A DNA stretch of 61,805 bases, taken from contig SVME01000002.1 of the NCBI GenBank assembly GCA_015067605.1, positions 1 through 61,805 on the forward strand, read 5' to 3'. Below the pieces are notes generated by a model that saw only the letters and a program-made list of their open reading frames with translations, was not told the origin of the DNA and did no database searches. The position numbers were made by a program, and so were the translations under genes. Each line of letters opens with the position of its first letter. Positions within the stretch are counted from its first letter, which is position 1. This document shows positions 31,212 through 40,900 of the stretch, piece after piece. This DNA is from Oscillospiraceae bacterium (GTDB lineage: Bacteria > Bacillota > Clostridia > Oscillospirales > Oscillospiraceae).

Positions 31212-34200
31212 TTAGAGGTTTGCGAAATAGGTTTTTGCGTAGTATCCATAGACGGCGGTAGCTGCGCCGAAGGAATTACCATTGGCGGCGATGCCCTCAC
31301 AGTATTTGCCAATGCTGTAAGGAATCACTTTTGAGGTGTAGGCGGTGCCACCAGACTTGTAAATGGCCACCACATAAATGGTCTTATCCATGTCCTTGGC
31401 GGCGATGCCCTTCACTGCTGCGGTCCACTGGCTGCCATCTCTGGTCATGGGCATCATACCGGTGGCATTTGCAGTGGTCAGCTTGTCCACGGTGTTGTAG
31501 GTGTCAGCGTCCCAGTAGACGAAGGTAAGGCTGCTGTCCACGGTCTTGCCGGGAGTGAAGTAGTAGTTGATGGAGAATGCGCCCTCAAAAGAAACCGTGG
31601 GGAAGATGCCAGTAAAGGAGCCGGACTGCATCACGAAGTGACCGGCCTTGGTGCTGCTGGCAGCCACCACATCGTCCACCATAGATTCGTTATAGGGCTG
31701 TACCAGATTCTGTGCCGGTGCCTTCAGGAAGGCGTTCATCAGATCGTCGGTTTTATAACCAAAGTTCAGTTGTGCCTCAGCACCATAGTTCAACATGGCC
31801 ACCATCAAACGCTTGGCATCCATAGAGGTGGTAGAGCTGCTCAAAATGGTCTTGGCGTATGCAACGGCGTTATAGCCGGCAACATCGGTGTAGATATAGC
31901 TACCATCAGTCAGCTTGGCATAGACCTTAAAGTACAAAGCATCGCCAAGATTCTTGGCAGGGATGCCGTGAGTGTGAGCAATATAGCTGGAGCCAGAGGT
32001 GGTATAGCCGGGAATCACGTCCACTGCATTCGCAATGGTGCCATTTGTCAGCTTGGATTCAAAGGTAATCAAGCCCATCTCATTCACGTTGGTCATATCG
32101 GACAGCGTGAAGTATACATTATATTGAATCTGATCCTCAAAGCTCAAGGTCGGATAGCTCAGGGTGATAGTGGGCTTAGTAATCACATTATAATTAGGAT
32201 CTGCCACACCGCAAACCGTGCAGGTGCCCTTCGCATAGCTGTGCCCCGTGGCATTGACGACAGCATCATTGTAGCTGATGCCACAAGAAGTACAGGTATA
32301 TGTGGTATATCCACTGGTGGTGCAGGTTGGAGCTACCACCTTGGAGTTGAAGCTGTGCCCCGTAGCGGAAACACGATTGCTCACATAGGAGTGTCCACAA
32401 GCGGTGCAGGTGTAAGTGGTATAGCCATCGTCGTCGCAGGTAGCAGCCTTCACCACGGACCTGTATTGGTGACGGGTGGCCGTCACCAGGCTGCTGGTGT
32501 AGCTGTATCCACAAACAGTGCAGGTATTGACGGTGTAGCCGTCGGTGGTACAGGTGGGAGCAAGCGTTTCGCTGCGATAATCGTGACTTACCACTGCACC
32601 GCAGGAGCTGCACTTACCGGAAACATCATGGCTCTTATGGGTGCATTTGATAATGGTATAGCTCAGTTGGAAGGTATCGTCGCCGTTATCCTCCAGCGTA
32701 AAGATAACCTCAGTGCCTCCGGGCACATAAAGCTTGTCTGCATTGGAAACAACGCTTGTGTTGTAGAGGGTTGCAGATTTAGACTCAAAGCCTTGCCAGC
32801 CGTTGGTCATATACCAGTTCTGATTATCACCGGACTTGACAGCCACATAGCTGTCCTGCTCAAAGGCTGCGGTAAGGATACCATCCTCAAACAGGTAAAC
32901 GCCCATATCCTGATAGTTTTCCTCACAGGCGTAATTGCTGCCGTTGATAAAGCCAAACAGGTAGTAATCGGTCATGGGCTCCACGAATCCACAAATCGTG
33001 CAAACGCCATCAACATAGCTATGCTCACAGGCCAAATCACAAATGGTACAGATACCCTCGCTCCAGCTGTGGTCACCCAACTGGGGATTGGCGTAGCGAT
33101 AGACAGTTCTGGACTCAACTTTACGGGTGCTGGAGGGTGTCAGCACAGAATCCGTCCATGCGGACCAGTCCTTCCAACGCTCATGGGTGTAGACCGCCTC
33201 GTAATCCGTGTAGGACTGCTCGTACACGGGGATGTAATACCACCACCAGCTATCCGTACAGGCAGAAGCCACTGCGTAAGTGATACTGCTGTCCGAGGCG
33301 GGGGTCAGCGTGGTGGGATCTTGAGTAGAAATGCTCGCATAATGGGCATGGAAGGTACTATGGGTACCATCGTTGGTTTTGGAGGTGGTTCTGTTGATTG
33401 GGCCGTAGAGATAGGTACCGTAGCACCAGTGGTAATAGACATAACCAATCAGCTTCTTACCCCCTACTTCCCTTTTGGCGTTGGCTGTTTCGGTGGCACT
33501 CGGCGCTCCCTGATTGTACTTGGAATACAGAGAATGGGAACTCTGGAAGCCTTCCGGCCATGAGGACACGAACTGCTTCGAACCAGAACCGCTCTGCTTC
33601 CAGCTTTTGCCGATTTGGGTATAGCCCGCCAGAGATGCCTCCTTGGAGGTGATGGTTTCGTAATCGCTGTAGCGGTACTGAGTCTTGGATTCCCACAGGG
33701 ACGGGTCAACGCCCTCCGGAATCTCCACCGACCACTCGCTCATGAGCTCATCGGCGTACAAGCTGTACTGGTGTCCACAGGTAGTGCAAGTATACTCAAC
33801 CCGCTCGAATTCTATACAGGTGGCCTCAAAAACTTTTTGGGTATAGGTGTGACCAGTCGCAGGAGTCTTCCGCTCCTCCACATAGCCACAGGCCTTGCAG
33901 GTGCGGCTCTCACGGCCTTCGGTGACGCAGTTGGGCTTGGAATGAATCGTCCAGGAACCGAAGGAATGCGCGCCGGTGGTCACATTTTTGGTAACCTTGC
34001 CGCAGGTGCTGCAAATGGTAACGCTGGCACCATTGCTGGTGCAGGTGGAGGAAAATAGCTCGTAGGTGGTATTTTTATGGGCACAGGACGATTGATTCAC
34101 AGCCGAGGGAATGACCGCAAAAATATCCTCCATCAATGTAATTGTGCCTGTATTGCTTTTCAACGTGGTGGCATCAGTGCAGTAGTAATTGGCATAGGAG

Positions 34201-35675
34201 GCGTACAGGCCGTAGGTGTAGTTGCCAACATCCAGTGCGCCAAGCCAGGTCGCATCATCCACAGCACTGTATTCCAGCGTGTAGGAATTGGTTGCGGGGT
34301 CTTCACTAGCACCGGTAACCGGCGTTGCAGAGGTGTCGAAATCATCATAAATATAGCAGGCCACAGAGGTCAGCTCATTGTATTTCGACTTGATGGTGCC
34401 GTTCACATAGAAAGTTGCGCCTTTCACATGGCCGTTGGGCACTGTGGCCCCGGTCAACACGATATCAGAGATATCATCATCTATGTATTTAGCGTTTTCG
34501 CCATAGATAAAGCCCTGATCACCGTTGGGTGCAATGACCTCATACCAGTAATTGCCGTAGAGGTTTTTGTAGAGGCCGATTGCCTTCAGCTTATCTCCGA
34601 CCTCCAGGTTATCAATCAACGTAGAGCTGGAGTCAGAGCCGGCGCTACAGGGAGCGCCACGCAGCTCGCACTGATCATAAGTGACCTCCAGTGTGCAATT
34701 GGATGCAAATCTCTCACACCGATCCACATAATCCATGGAGAAACCAGCGTTATTCTTTGCGGTGGTAGACTTAGCGGTGATATTATTCAAAGCCGTGGAG
34801 GTATACAGCTCAATCAGGGAACCGCTGCCGAAATCCTTGCCGTTAATGTCCATTTTGGCCAGCTGACGGTCCAGAACATAGTATCCTTTGGTGATACCAG
34901 AGGAAATGGTATTGAAGGACTTATTGTAGTAATCCAGCCAGACATTATAGTTAATGCCGGCAACCACTTTCATAAACTGATTGAACTCATTGCCAGTGTA
35001 AACGCCGGAGCCAATGAGCTGACAGCCCAAAGACCAGGACCAGCCGGCACTGTGACCACCGCAGGCGTTACCGGAGCGGGTGTGAATATTCAAACCGCTG
35101 GCGCCCAGAGAATAGCCGTTGGGTGCGGCGTTGGGCGTATAGTAGCCGGTGCCGCAGTTCAGCTGGAAAGCGCCGTAGGGGCCGGTGTGGTTGGTAGTAT
35201 AGAAGGAGTAAATACCGTCCATAACCGTAGTAGCGCCGGAATAGCCCACATTGTAGGTACACAGCGTGGGATCATCGGGAACGGAAGAACAGTTCTCACA
35301 GTTGAAAGCAACATAGGGCAAGCCGTTGGCATCCAGCTTAACAACGATAACCACAGCCTGATTCCGGATATCGCCCTGCACATCATTGTAAACGCTTCCG
35401 TTCCAGTAATTGTCCGAGCCGCCTTCAAACATGAACACCACGGAATTGCCCGCACTCAGCGTAGACTGCAGGCTGGAATTGTTGTTGATATAATACTTCA
35501 TCATGGTGTCGATGTACCTCTGGGCAATGGAATTGGAAATAAAGCCCGAGCAGGTCAGACTGCTGACATCGATAGCAGCCTCGACTTCGACAGTCTGAAA
35601 CACCGGAATCAACGCAAGTAGCAAACAAACAGTCAAAACCATTGCGATAATTTTTTTACCGTCACACTTTTTCAT
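31212..35675 (-). CDS. giant secreted multi-module protein with L,D-transpeptidase-like head
   Basis: 1487 aa, signal peptide to about 33. The N-terminal domain (35-300) contains LNIHTRSGNACGGHSAGW then SWSLGCQLIG. This His...Ser-x-Gly-Cys layout resembles YkuD L,D-transpeptidases, but it is not a clear match. Then an SH3-like module (YKNLYGNYWYEV), CxxC units (CSTCGKV, CKACGYV, CTTCGHQYS), a Trp/Tyr-rich module (CTDSWWWYYIPVY), and a YYLFGFINGSNY module also present in the second amylase. Four 'CTTxGYTTYTCTxCG' repeats follow, then two C-terminal PTVSFEG modules. AGGGAGGG precedes the ATG. Likely wall-associated; the real reaction is open. Confidence 0.75.
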   Translation of the reverse strand: MKKCDGKKIIAMVLTVCLLLALIPVFQTVEVEAAIDVSSLTCSGFISNSIAQRYIDTMMKYYINNNSSLQSTLSAGNSVVFMFEGGSDNYWNGSVYNDVQGDIRNQAVVIVVKLDANGLPYVAFNCENCSSVPDDPTLCTYNVGYSGATTVMDGIYSFYTTNHTGPYGAFQLNCGTGYYTPNAAPNGYSLGASGLNIHTRSGNACGGHSAGWSWSLGCQLIGSGVYTGNEFNQFMKVVAGINYNVWLDYYNKSFNTISSGITKGYYVLDRQLAKMDINGKDFGSGSLIELYTSTALNNITAKSTTAKNNAGFSMDYVDRCERFASNCTLEVTYDQCELRGAPCSAGSDSSSTLIDNLEVGDKLKAIGLYKNLYGNYWYEVIAPNGDQGFIYGENAKYIDDDISDIVLTGATVPNGHVKGATFYVNGTIKSKYNELTSVACYIYDDFDTSATPVTGASEDPATNSYTLEYSAVDDATWLGALDVGNYTYGLYASYANYYCTDATTLKSNTGTITLMEDIFAVIPSAVNQSSCAHKNTTYELFSSTCTSNGASVTICSTCGKVTKNVTTGAHSFGSWTIHSKPNCVTEGRESRTCKACGYVEERKTPATGHTYTQKVFEATCIEFERVEYTCTTCGHQYSLYADELMSEWSVEIPEGVDPSLWESKTQYRYSDYETITSKEASLAGYTQIGKSWKQSGSGSKQFVSSWPEGFQSSHSLYSKYNQGAPSATETANAKREVGGKKLIGYVYYHWCYGTYLYGPINRTTSKTNDGTHSTFHAHYASISTQDPTTLTPASDSSITYAVASACTDSWWWYYIPVYEQSYTDYEAVYTHERWKDWSAWTDSVLTPSSTRKVESRTVYRYANPQLGDHSWSEGICTICDLACEHSYVDGVCTICGFVEPMTDYYLFGFINGSNYACEENYQDMGVYLFEDGILTAAFEQDSYVAVKSGDNQNWYMTNGWQGFESKSATLYNTSVVSNADKLYVPGGTEVIFTLEDNGDDTFQLSYTIIKCTHKSHDVSGKCSSCGAVVSHDYRSETLAPTCTTDGYTVNTCTVCGYSYTSSLVTATRHQYRSVVKAATCDDDGYTTYTCTACGHSYVSNRVSATGHSFNSKVVAPTCTTSGYTTYTCTSCGISYNDAVVNATGHSYAKGTCTVCGVADPNYNVITKPTITLSYPTLSFEDQIQYNVYFTLSDMTNVNEMGLITFESKLTNGTIANAVDVIPGYTTSGSSYIAHTHGIPAKNLGDALYFKVYAKLTDGSYIYTDVAGYNAVAYAKTILSSSTTSMDAKRLMVAMLNYGAEAQLNFGYKTDDLMNAFLKAPAQNLVQPYNESMVDDVVAASSTKAGHFVMQSGSFTGIFPTVSFEGAFSINYYFTPGKTVDSSLTFVYWDADTYNTVDKLTTANATGMMPMTRDGSQWTAAVKGIAAKDMDKTIYVVAIYKSGGTAYTSKVIPYSIGKYCEGIAANGNSFGAATAVYGYYAKTYFANL

Positions 35676-35896
35676 AGAGTTACCCTCCCTTATGATTTGT
35701 ATACTTCTTCATATAATAAATATTACAATAACTTCATACAAAAATCAAGCTTTTCTTTGGGAATATTCAACAAATACTGATTAATTTCAATCAGCGAAAC
35801 TAAAATAATTTACAAACCAACCCCCCGGGGGGCTTGTGAAGCAGATGCCAAGCAGATAAAATATGGTTAGTAAAGCATTGCATAAGGAGGCAATCC

Positions 35897-36454
35897 ATGA
35901 AACGTTCATTCTCTGTAAGAAATATTGCTGTTTGCGGCGTATGTATCGCCCTGTGTTACATCCTGCCACTGGCGCTGCATCCCTTTGAATTGGGCACAGC
36001 CCTCTCCCCTATGCACATTCCCGTACTACTTTGCGGGCTGGTGTGTGGCGGCGGATACGGACTTGTCTGCGGCATTGCGGGTCCGATTCTGTCATATCTT
36101 CTTTCTGGAATGCCCGCCCCACCCTATTTGTTCACCATGATTCCCGAACTGGCGGTGTACGGTCTGGCCTCCGGACTGCTGATGAAGCTGGTCCGCACCC
36201 GATTCACCATTGCTGATTTGTACATTTCTCTGCTAAGTGCCATGGTTCTTGGACGCATCGTGGGCGGCGTAGTAAAGGTTCTGTTTTACACCGGCGGACA
36301 AGCTTACGGCCTTTCCATGTGGGTCAGCGCCTACTTTATCAGCACCTTACCCGGCATCATCTGCCATATCATCCTTCTGCCCCTTCTGTATCTGACCCTG
36401 TCCAAGGCAAAACTGATTCCCTGCCGTTACCCCAAAGGAGCAACCCATGGATAA
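35897..36454 (+). CDS. ECF transporter S-component, substrate unknown
   Basis: 185 aa, five to six TM helices (AVCGVCIALCYILPLAL, HIPVLLCGLVCGGGYGLVCGIAGPILSYL, ELAVYGLASGLLMKL, ISTLPGIICHIILLPLLYLTL). LSPMHIPVLLCGLVCGGGYG is the S-component signature. AAGGAGG precedes the ATG. Overlaps a methyltransferase gene by 8 bp, so the cargo may be the substrate or product of that enzyme. No riboswitch was recognised in the leader. Confidence 0.8.
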   Translation: MKRSFSVRNIAVCGVCIALCYILPLALHPFELGTALSPMHIPVLLCGLVCGGGYGLVCGIAGPILSYLLSGMPAPPYLFTMIPELAVYGLASGLLMKLVRTRFTIADLYISLLSAMVLGRIVGGVVKVLFYTGGQAYGLSMWVSAYFISTLPGIICHIILLPLLYLTLSKAKLIPCRYPKGATHG

Positions 36455-37022
36455 GAACAAAGTCATTACTTTTTTCGACAATTGCGCCGGTTGGTGGGAT
36501 GAAGACATGATTCGCAATGAGCCGGTTATCTCCACCATCTTGGACAATGCCGGAGTTCGTGCCGACATCGACGTGCTGGATGTTGCCTGCGGTACCGGCG
36601 TTCTGTTCCCAGATTATCTGAGCCGAGGCGTTGCCTCGCTGACCGGAATCGATATTTCCCCGGAAATGGTTCGTATCGCCCAATCCAAATTCCCCGATAT
36701 CCAAATCATATGTGATGACGTGGAAACCAGACAATTTCCCAACAAATTCGACGTCATTATGGTCTACAATGCGTTCCCCCACTTCCCTGACCCCGCCCAT
36801 CTGGTAGAGGTTTTGGCACAATGGGTAAAACCCGGTGGAACGCTATCCGTAGCCCATGGCATGAGCCGTGCGGCATTGATTCAGCATCACGAAAGAGCCA
36901 GCGAAGTGTCCATCGATTTGCTGGAAGAGAATCAGCTTGCGGCGCTGTTTGCTCCGTGGTTTGATGTAGATGTCATCATATCCAATGACCAAATGTATCA
37001 AGTCTGCGGAATCCGTCGATAA
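36447..37022 (+). CDS. class I SAM-dependent methyltransferase
   Basis: 191 aa. Motif I VLDVACGTGVLFPDYL, the acidic loop LTGIDISPEMVRIAQ, DDVETRQFPNKFDVIMVYNAF and WVKPGGTLSVAHG. A small-molecule type methyltransferase (UbiE/Methyltransf_11-like). Coupled to the ECF S-component (8-bp overlap), which suggests action on the imported vitamin-like compound or a thiol/metal-related acceptor. Followed by an intrinsic terminator. Confidence 0.85.
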   Translation: MDKNKVITFFDNCAGWWDEDMIRNEPVISTILDNAGVRADIDVLDVACGTGVLFPDYLSRGVASLTGIDISPEMVRIAQSKFPDIQIICDDVETRQFPNKFDVIMVYNAFPHFPDPAHLVEVLAQWVKPGGTLSVAHGMSRAALIQHHERASEVSIDLLEENQLAALFAPWFDVDVIISNDQMYQVCGIRR

Positions 37023-37029
37023 TAACGAG

Positions 37030-37055
37030 AGCCGGTGCGATTTGCACCGGCTTTT
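37030..37055 (+). terminator. terminator after methyltransferase
   Basis: AGCCGGTGC-GATTT-GCACCGGCT followed by TTTCC, directly after the stop codon. Confidence 0.85.
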
Positions 37056-37065
37056 CCTATAAATT

Positions 37066-37093
37066 CAGGGCGGTGACATTCATCACCGCCCTG
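37066..37093 (-). terminator. hairpin after cohesin-like gene
   Basis: CAGGGCGGTGA-CATTCA-TCACCGCCCTG, perfect stem 5 bp beyond the stop at 37098; tail TGAATTT on the minus strand. Confidence 0.65.
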
Positions 37094-37097
37094 TCGT

Positions 37098-37913
37098 TCA
37101 TTTATATTTCTTTTTGCGAATCAGAATCACCGATGCCGCACCACCCATAATAACCAAAATCGTAATAACGATCCAAGCCACCGGTGATTGCTCTTTGTCC
37201 GGTGCATAACCGCAAATATCGCAACGTCCGTCCTCATTCTCATCGGCATGAACCTCCAAGCGAGACAGTCCGCAAGCGCTGCAGTCATACCAGTGGCCAT
37301 CCGAATCTCCTGATTCAGGCTTCTTCCAGTCATGTTCGGACACCGCGCCATCTGCTGCACCGCAAAGGTCGCAGATTTTAGGTGCCGTGCAGTCCGCATT
37401 CCTCCATTGATGATTGCAAGGCTCATCCACAGAAATCGCCGCATCAGCGATTGTATAAGGAATATTGTTGTACTCCCCGTCAAAGACATTCTCTGGATCG
37501 ATTTCAAAGTGAACGACCTTCAAACCGGAGGTATCAGCATCTACCGTACACTGGAATTGCATCAAAACCGTATCAAACTCACTGGAGTATTCGCAGGAAC
37601 CGACAATCAACACCAGCGTTTCTTCAATAAACTCCGCCTTTGCTGCATTCATCGTTTCAGAAAGTCCCTCAGAAATCTGGCCGGATCCTTCCACATATTT
37701 AAGCCCCTCAGGCACGGCGATTTTCAGTTTCATGCCATACAGATTCTCCACCGCCCCTAGGCTTACGGTGTAAGTGACCGTATCGCCGGGGCTAACGTTG
37801 GTTATGTCTGCTGTCATCTTAAAGCAGGTAGGCTCGGCCGCAAAGCAAGGGTATGCCCAAAGTGACGCAACAAAAATTATCATCACAATCGCAACAATTC
37901 GTTTCACAGCCAA
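37098..37913 (-). CDS. membrane-anchored cohesin-like protein
   Basis: 271 aa. Signal peptide to about 25. Residues about 30-165 have the cohesin/CBM2-like beta-sandwich pattern: VSPGDTVTYTVSLGAVENLYGMKLKIAVPEGLKYVEG, VLIVGSCEYSSEFDTVLMQFQCTVD, VVHFEIDPENVFDG. Cys-rich units follow (CNHQWRNADCTAPKICDLCG, WYDCSACG, GRCDICG), then a C-terminal TM (VAWIVITILVIMGGAASVILI) and KKKYK. It could display a docking module on the outer membrane face. The gene just upstream on the same strand (13 bp away) encodes a dockerin-bearing nuclease, a natural partner. Cohesin assignment is by eye. Confidence 0.65.
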   Translation of the reverse strand: MAVKRIVAIVMIIFVASLWAYPCFAAEPTCFKMTADITNVSPGDTVTYTVSLGAVENLYGMKLKIAVPEGLKYVEGSGQISEGLSETMNAAKAEFIEETLVLIVGSCEYSSEFDTVLMQFQCTVDADTSGLKVVHFEIDPENVFDGEYNNIPYTIADAAISVDEPCNHQWRNADCTAPKICDLCGAADGAVSEHDWKKPESGDSDGHWYDCSACGLSRLEVHADENEDGRCDICGYAPDKEQSPVAWIVITILVIMGGAASVILIRKKKYK

Positions 37914-37926
37914 ACTCCTTTCTCAT

Positions 37927-40900
37927 TTACCACAGAGGATTCGTTTCGCTGACATGGTCGTACAGTCGATTCCAGTCCTTCATATTCACCTTACCGTCGC
38001 TATTGACATCACCACACTCATAGCGATAATCGGTCAGGGGCGTTTTTTCGCTGACGTGCTCGTACATCACATTCCAGTCCTTCATATTTACCTTGCCGTC
38101 CCCATTCACATCGCCAATCAGGCAGATTTCAGCATCCTGCGACACATCGGCGCTGGCAACAGTGATTTCATAGGTTCTGGCAATGTGGTTAGCCTTGGAC
38201 ACACGCAGCGTATAGCTGCCATCAGCAACATCCGTAAAGACGTAGGCACCATCCGCAGCAGTGGTGGTGTACACAACGCTGTCACCCAGCAACAGTTCCA
38301 CGGTCACATCGCCTTCCGTGGCCGCACTTTCAACCGTACCGCTGACATAAGAACCGTCATCGTCATTTTCAAAAACGGTGGTGTAGTAAACCGTACCCGC
38401 CGCGCCATCGAGCATATACAGCTGGGGCAGCAACATGCTGGTGTTAGTGTTGGAGGTGTAGGTCAGGAATCTGGGGCTATTGACGTTATACAGGAAACGG
38501 CCGTTTGCTGCGGCGGTATTCTGAATGGTAGCGTTAAAGTCCTCATCCACAGTAATGCTCCAAGTAGTGACACCGGTATCCCAATTCACATTCTTCACAG
38601 CAACGCCACCCAGTTGCTGGCCAGAAGCGTTGGTCAGAGTCCACTGTCCCGCAGTTCCGCCAAGTGTGAAGATAACTGCATCCTCAGGTAGCGTGGTGAT
38701 GGTAGAATAATCGTTAGAGAACACTGCTCCGACACTGGTCAGATACTTGCTATTCAGAGAACCAGCCACTGTGCCCTTCACATTGGAGGCCAGAACCAGC
38801 TCCGCACCGGAAGTGAGGTCAGCAGCATCTGTAACCAGCTTCCACTCGCCGGAGCCCATGCCCTCAGGGGCATAGCTGTACAGAGCGTAAAGCGTTACGG
38901 CCGAATCAGTATTAAAGGTGCTGCCAGCGGAATAGTAATCAGGCTTGCTGTCGCTGTTGTCAACCTGCTGGGTAACCCAACCAACAAAATAATACTCATA
39001 TTCCCCGGTGGGCACACCCGCGGTGGGCAGTGTAATACCAGCCTTGCCACAATCCATGCCGGTCACAGGGGTAACGCCCCGAGGAACCACAAAGCTAACT
39101 CTGAACTGCTCACCCAGTGCGTCCACATAATCGTCCACATAACTGTCACCGCACACGGTGCAGGTGTAGGTAGTATAGCCCTGCTCTGTGGCAGTAGGTT
39201 CGGTCACAACACTGTCATAGTCATGGCCAAGAGCAGCCTGCAACTCATGACCGCTGATATAGGACTTGCAGTCCTCGCAGTACACGCCAGCTGAATAGCC
39301 ATAATTGGTGCAATCCGGCAGCTGCTCAGGAACCTCGGCGGTATGGATATGCTCACAAGTAGCGCAGGAGGTGCTGTAATAAACAGTTCCGTTGGACATT
39401 TTGTACAAGGTAATTCCACTACCGGTGCTGGGCGAATAGCAGGCAAAGCCGAAGTTGGAGTTTCTACGCAGCGTATAAGTAACACCCTTCGTCTTGTTGC
39501 CATAATTCTCAAAGACCTGATCAGCAGAAATGCTCCATTTTGCGTAATCCGTCACGCTATCCAGTAATTTACCCTTGCTGGCAGCGCCGCTGCCGCCGGC
39601 ATACATACCAACACCTTCATTATATACCGTGAAGTAGTTTCCGGCAGGCGCGATATGCCAGATGATAGACGCACTGGGGTTCATGATGGTGTTATCGGTG
39701 ATGATAACATCCTTGTAATCGAAGCGACCCTTGTCAGAAACCACAGCTTCCATAGCACCGCCATCGGACACAATTAGATAATCGCCCTCCACCGGCAGGC
39801 CGGTATAGGCTTCGTAGACACTGCTTAGACCGGAGCCGTTGCTGTCCACCCGAGAGTACAGGGCATAGAAGGTAACGTCACCGGTAACGATGTACTGCTG
39901 ACCGGCACGCAATATGGAAGCAGGCGCTGCGGTGGTTTGATCCACAGGGGCAGTTACCCATCCAAGGAAGGTGTAGCCCGCAGCAGGTGTACCACTGTGC
40001 GACGGCATCATGATGCCGTCATCTACATAAACGGTGGAGGTGGACGCTATGGTACCATCTTCGGAGAAACAGACAGTACCAGTGGTTCTGGCAACGAAAT
40101 TGATTTGAATCTCGCAATCGGAGCTGGCTATGACAGTGAACACGTTACCGTCACGGGTCACAGTGGCGTCACCACTGAGGAGGGTGTATCCAGAAATAAT
40201 GTAACCGTCCGCCGGAGTAGCGTTGATATTTTTACCGTTGACAGAAACCGTTCCGTGGGCGTTGTTGCTGGAGGTAGCGGTGATGGTGAATCCACCCTTG
40301 GCTGCCTCGCCGGAGGGTGTATCCATGACGGGAATCTCCTCCCCAAACAGAACAAACACCAACTCAGGATAATCTACAAACACATTGCGTGTACCGGTGA
40401 TGGACTCAACGGAGTCGTTTCTTCCCAGCTCCCATGTATCCACAGGGTCTTCCTTCATCCACTTCAGCAGGATTTCCTTATTCTCGATGACGCCATCGGT
40501 ACCCCACAGGTTGGTATTGCCCCAACGAACATAAACGTACAGCATGGTGCGAGCCACATCGCCCCGCAGGTGATACTTACCGTTGGAATCCGAATCCGGA
40601 TCAAAATAGCTGGAGCTTTCACCATAGGCCTTGTTGCCACGGGCGCTATTTTCGCTCTTAGATGTGGGACGGAGCATCATGATGTCGTTTTCATCGCTGC
40701 CATTCAATCCCTTACTGTTAGGCCAAGTATGTTCCCGATTCCAAGTCGCACCGCCATCCCAGTCAGGGCCAACGCCAATACCGGTGTAGAAGGAGGAGAT
40801 AGAACCCTTCGCAGTATTGCTGGAATTCTGACAGTCCGTAAAGCGGTACAAATCTCTGGTCTGATTGTAAGTAGTGATGATCTTGTGATTGTCCTTCATC

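Noticed and set aside
31638-33563. 641-aa plus-strand ORF, and 34077-35621 (514 aa)
   Set aside because: Shadows of the 1487-aa minus-strand gene; glycine/valine/isoleucine-rich composition and no ribosome site.
35815-35840. CCCCCCGGGGGG palindrome before the ECF gene as a riboswitch
   Set aside because: It stands alone in an AT-rich leader; no known riboswitch core (TPP, preQ1, THF, cobalamin) could be recognised.
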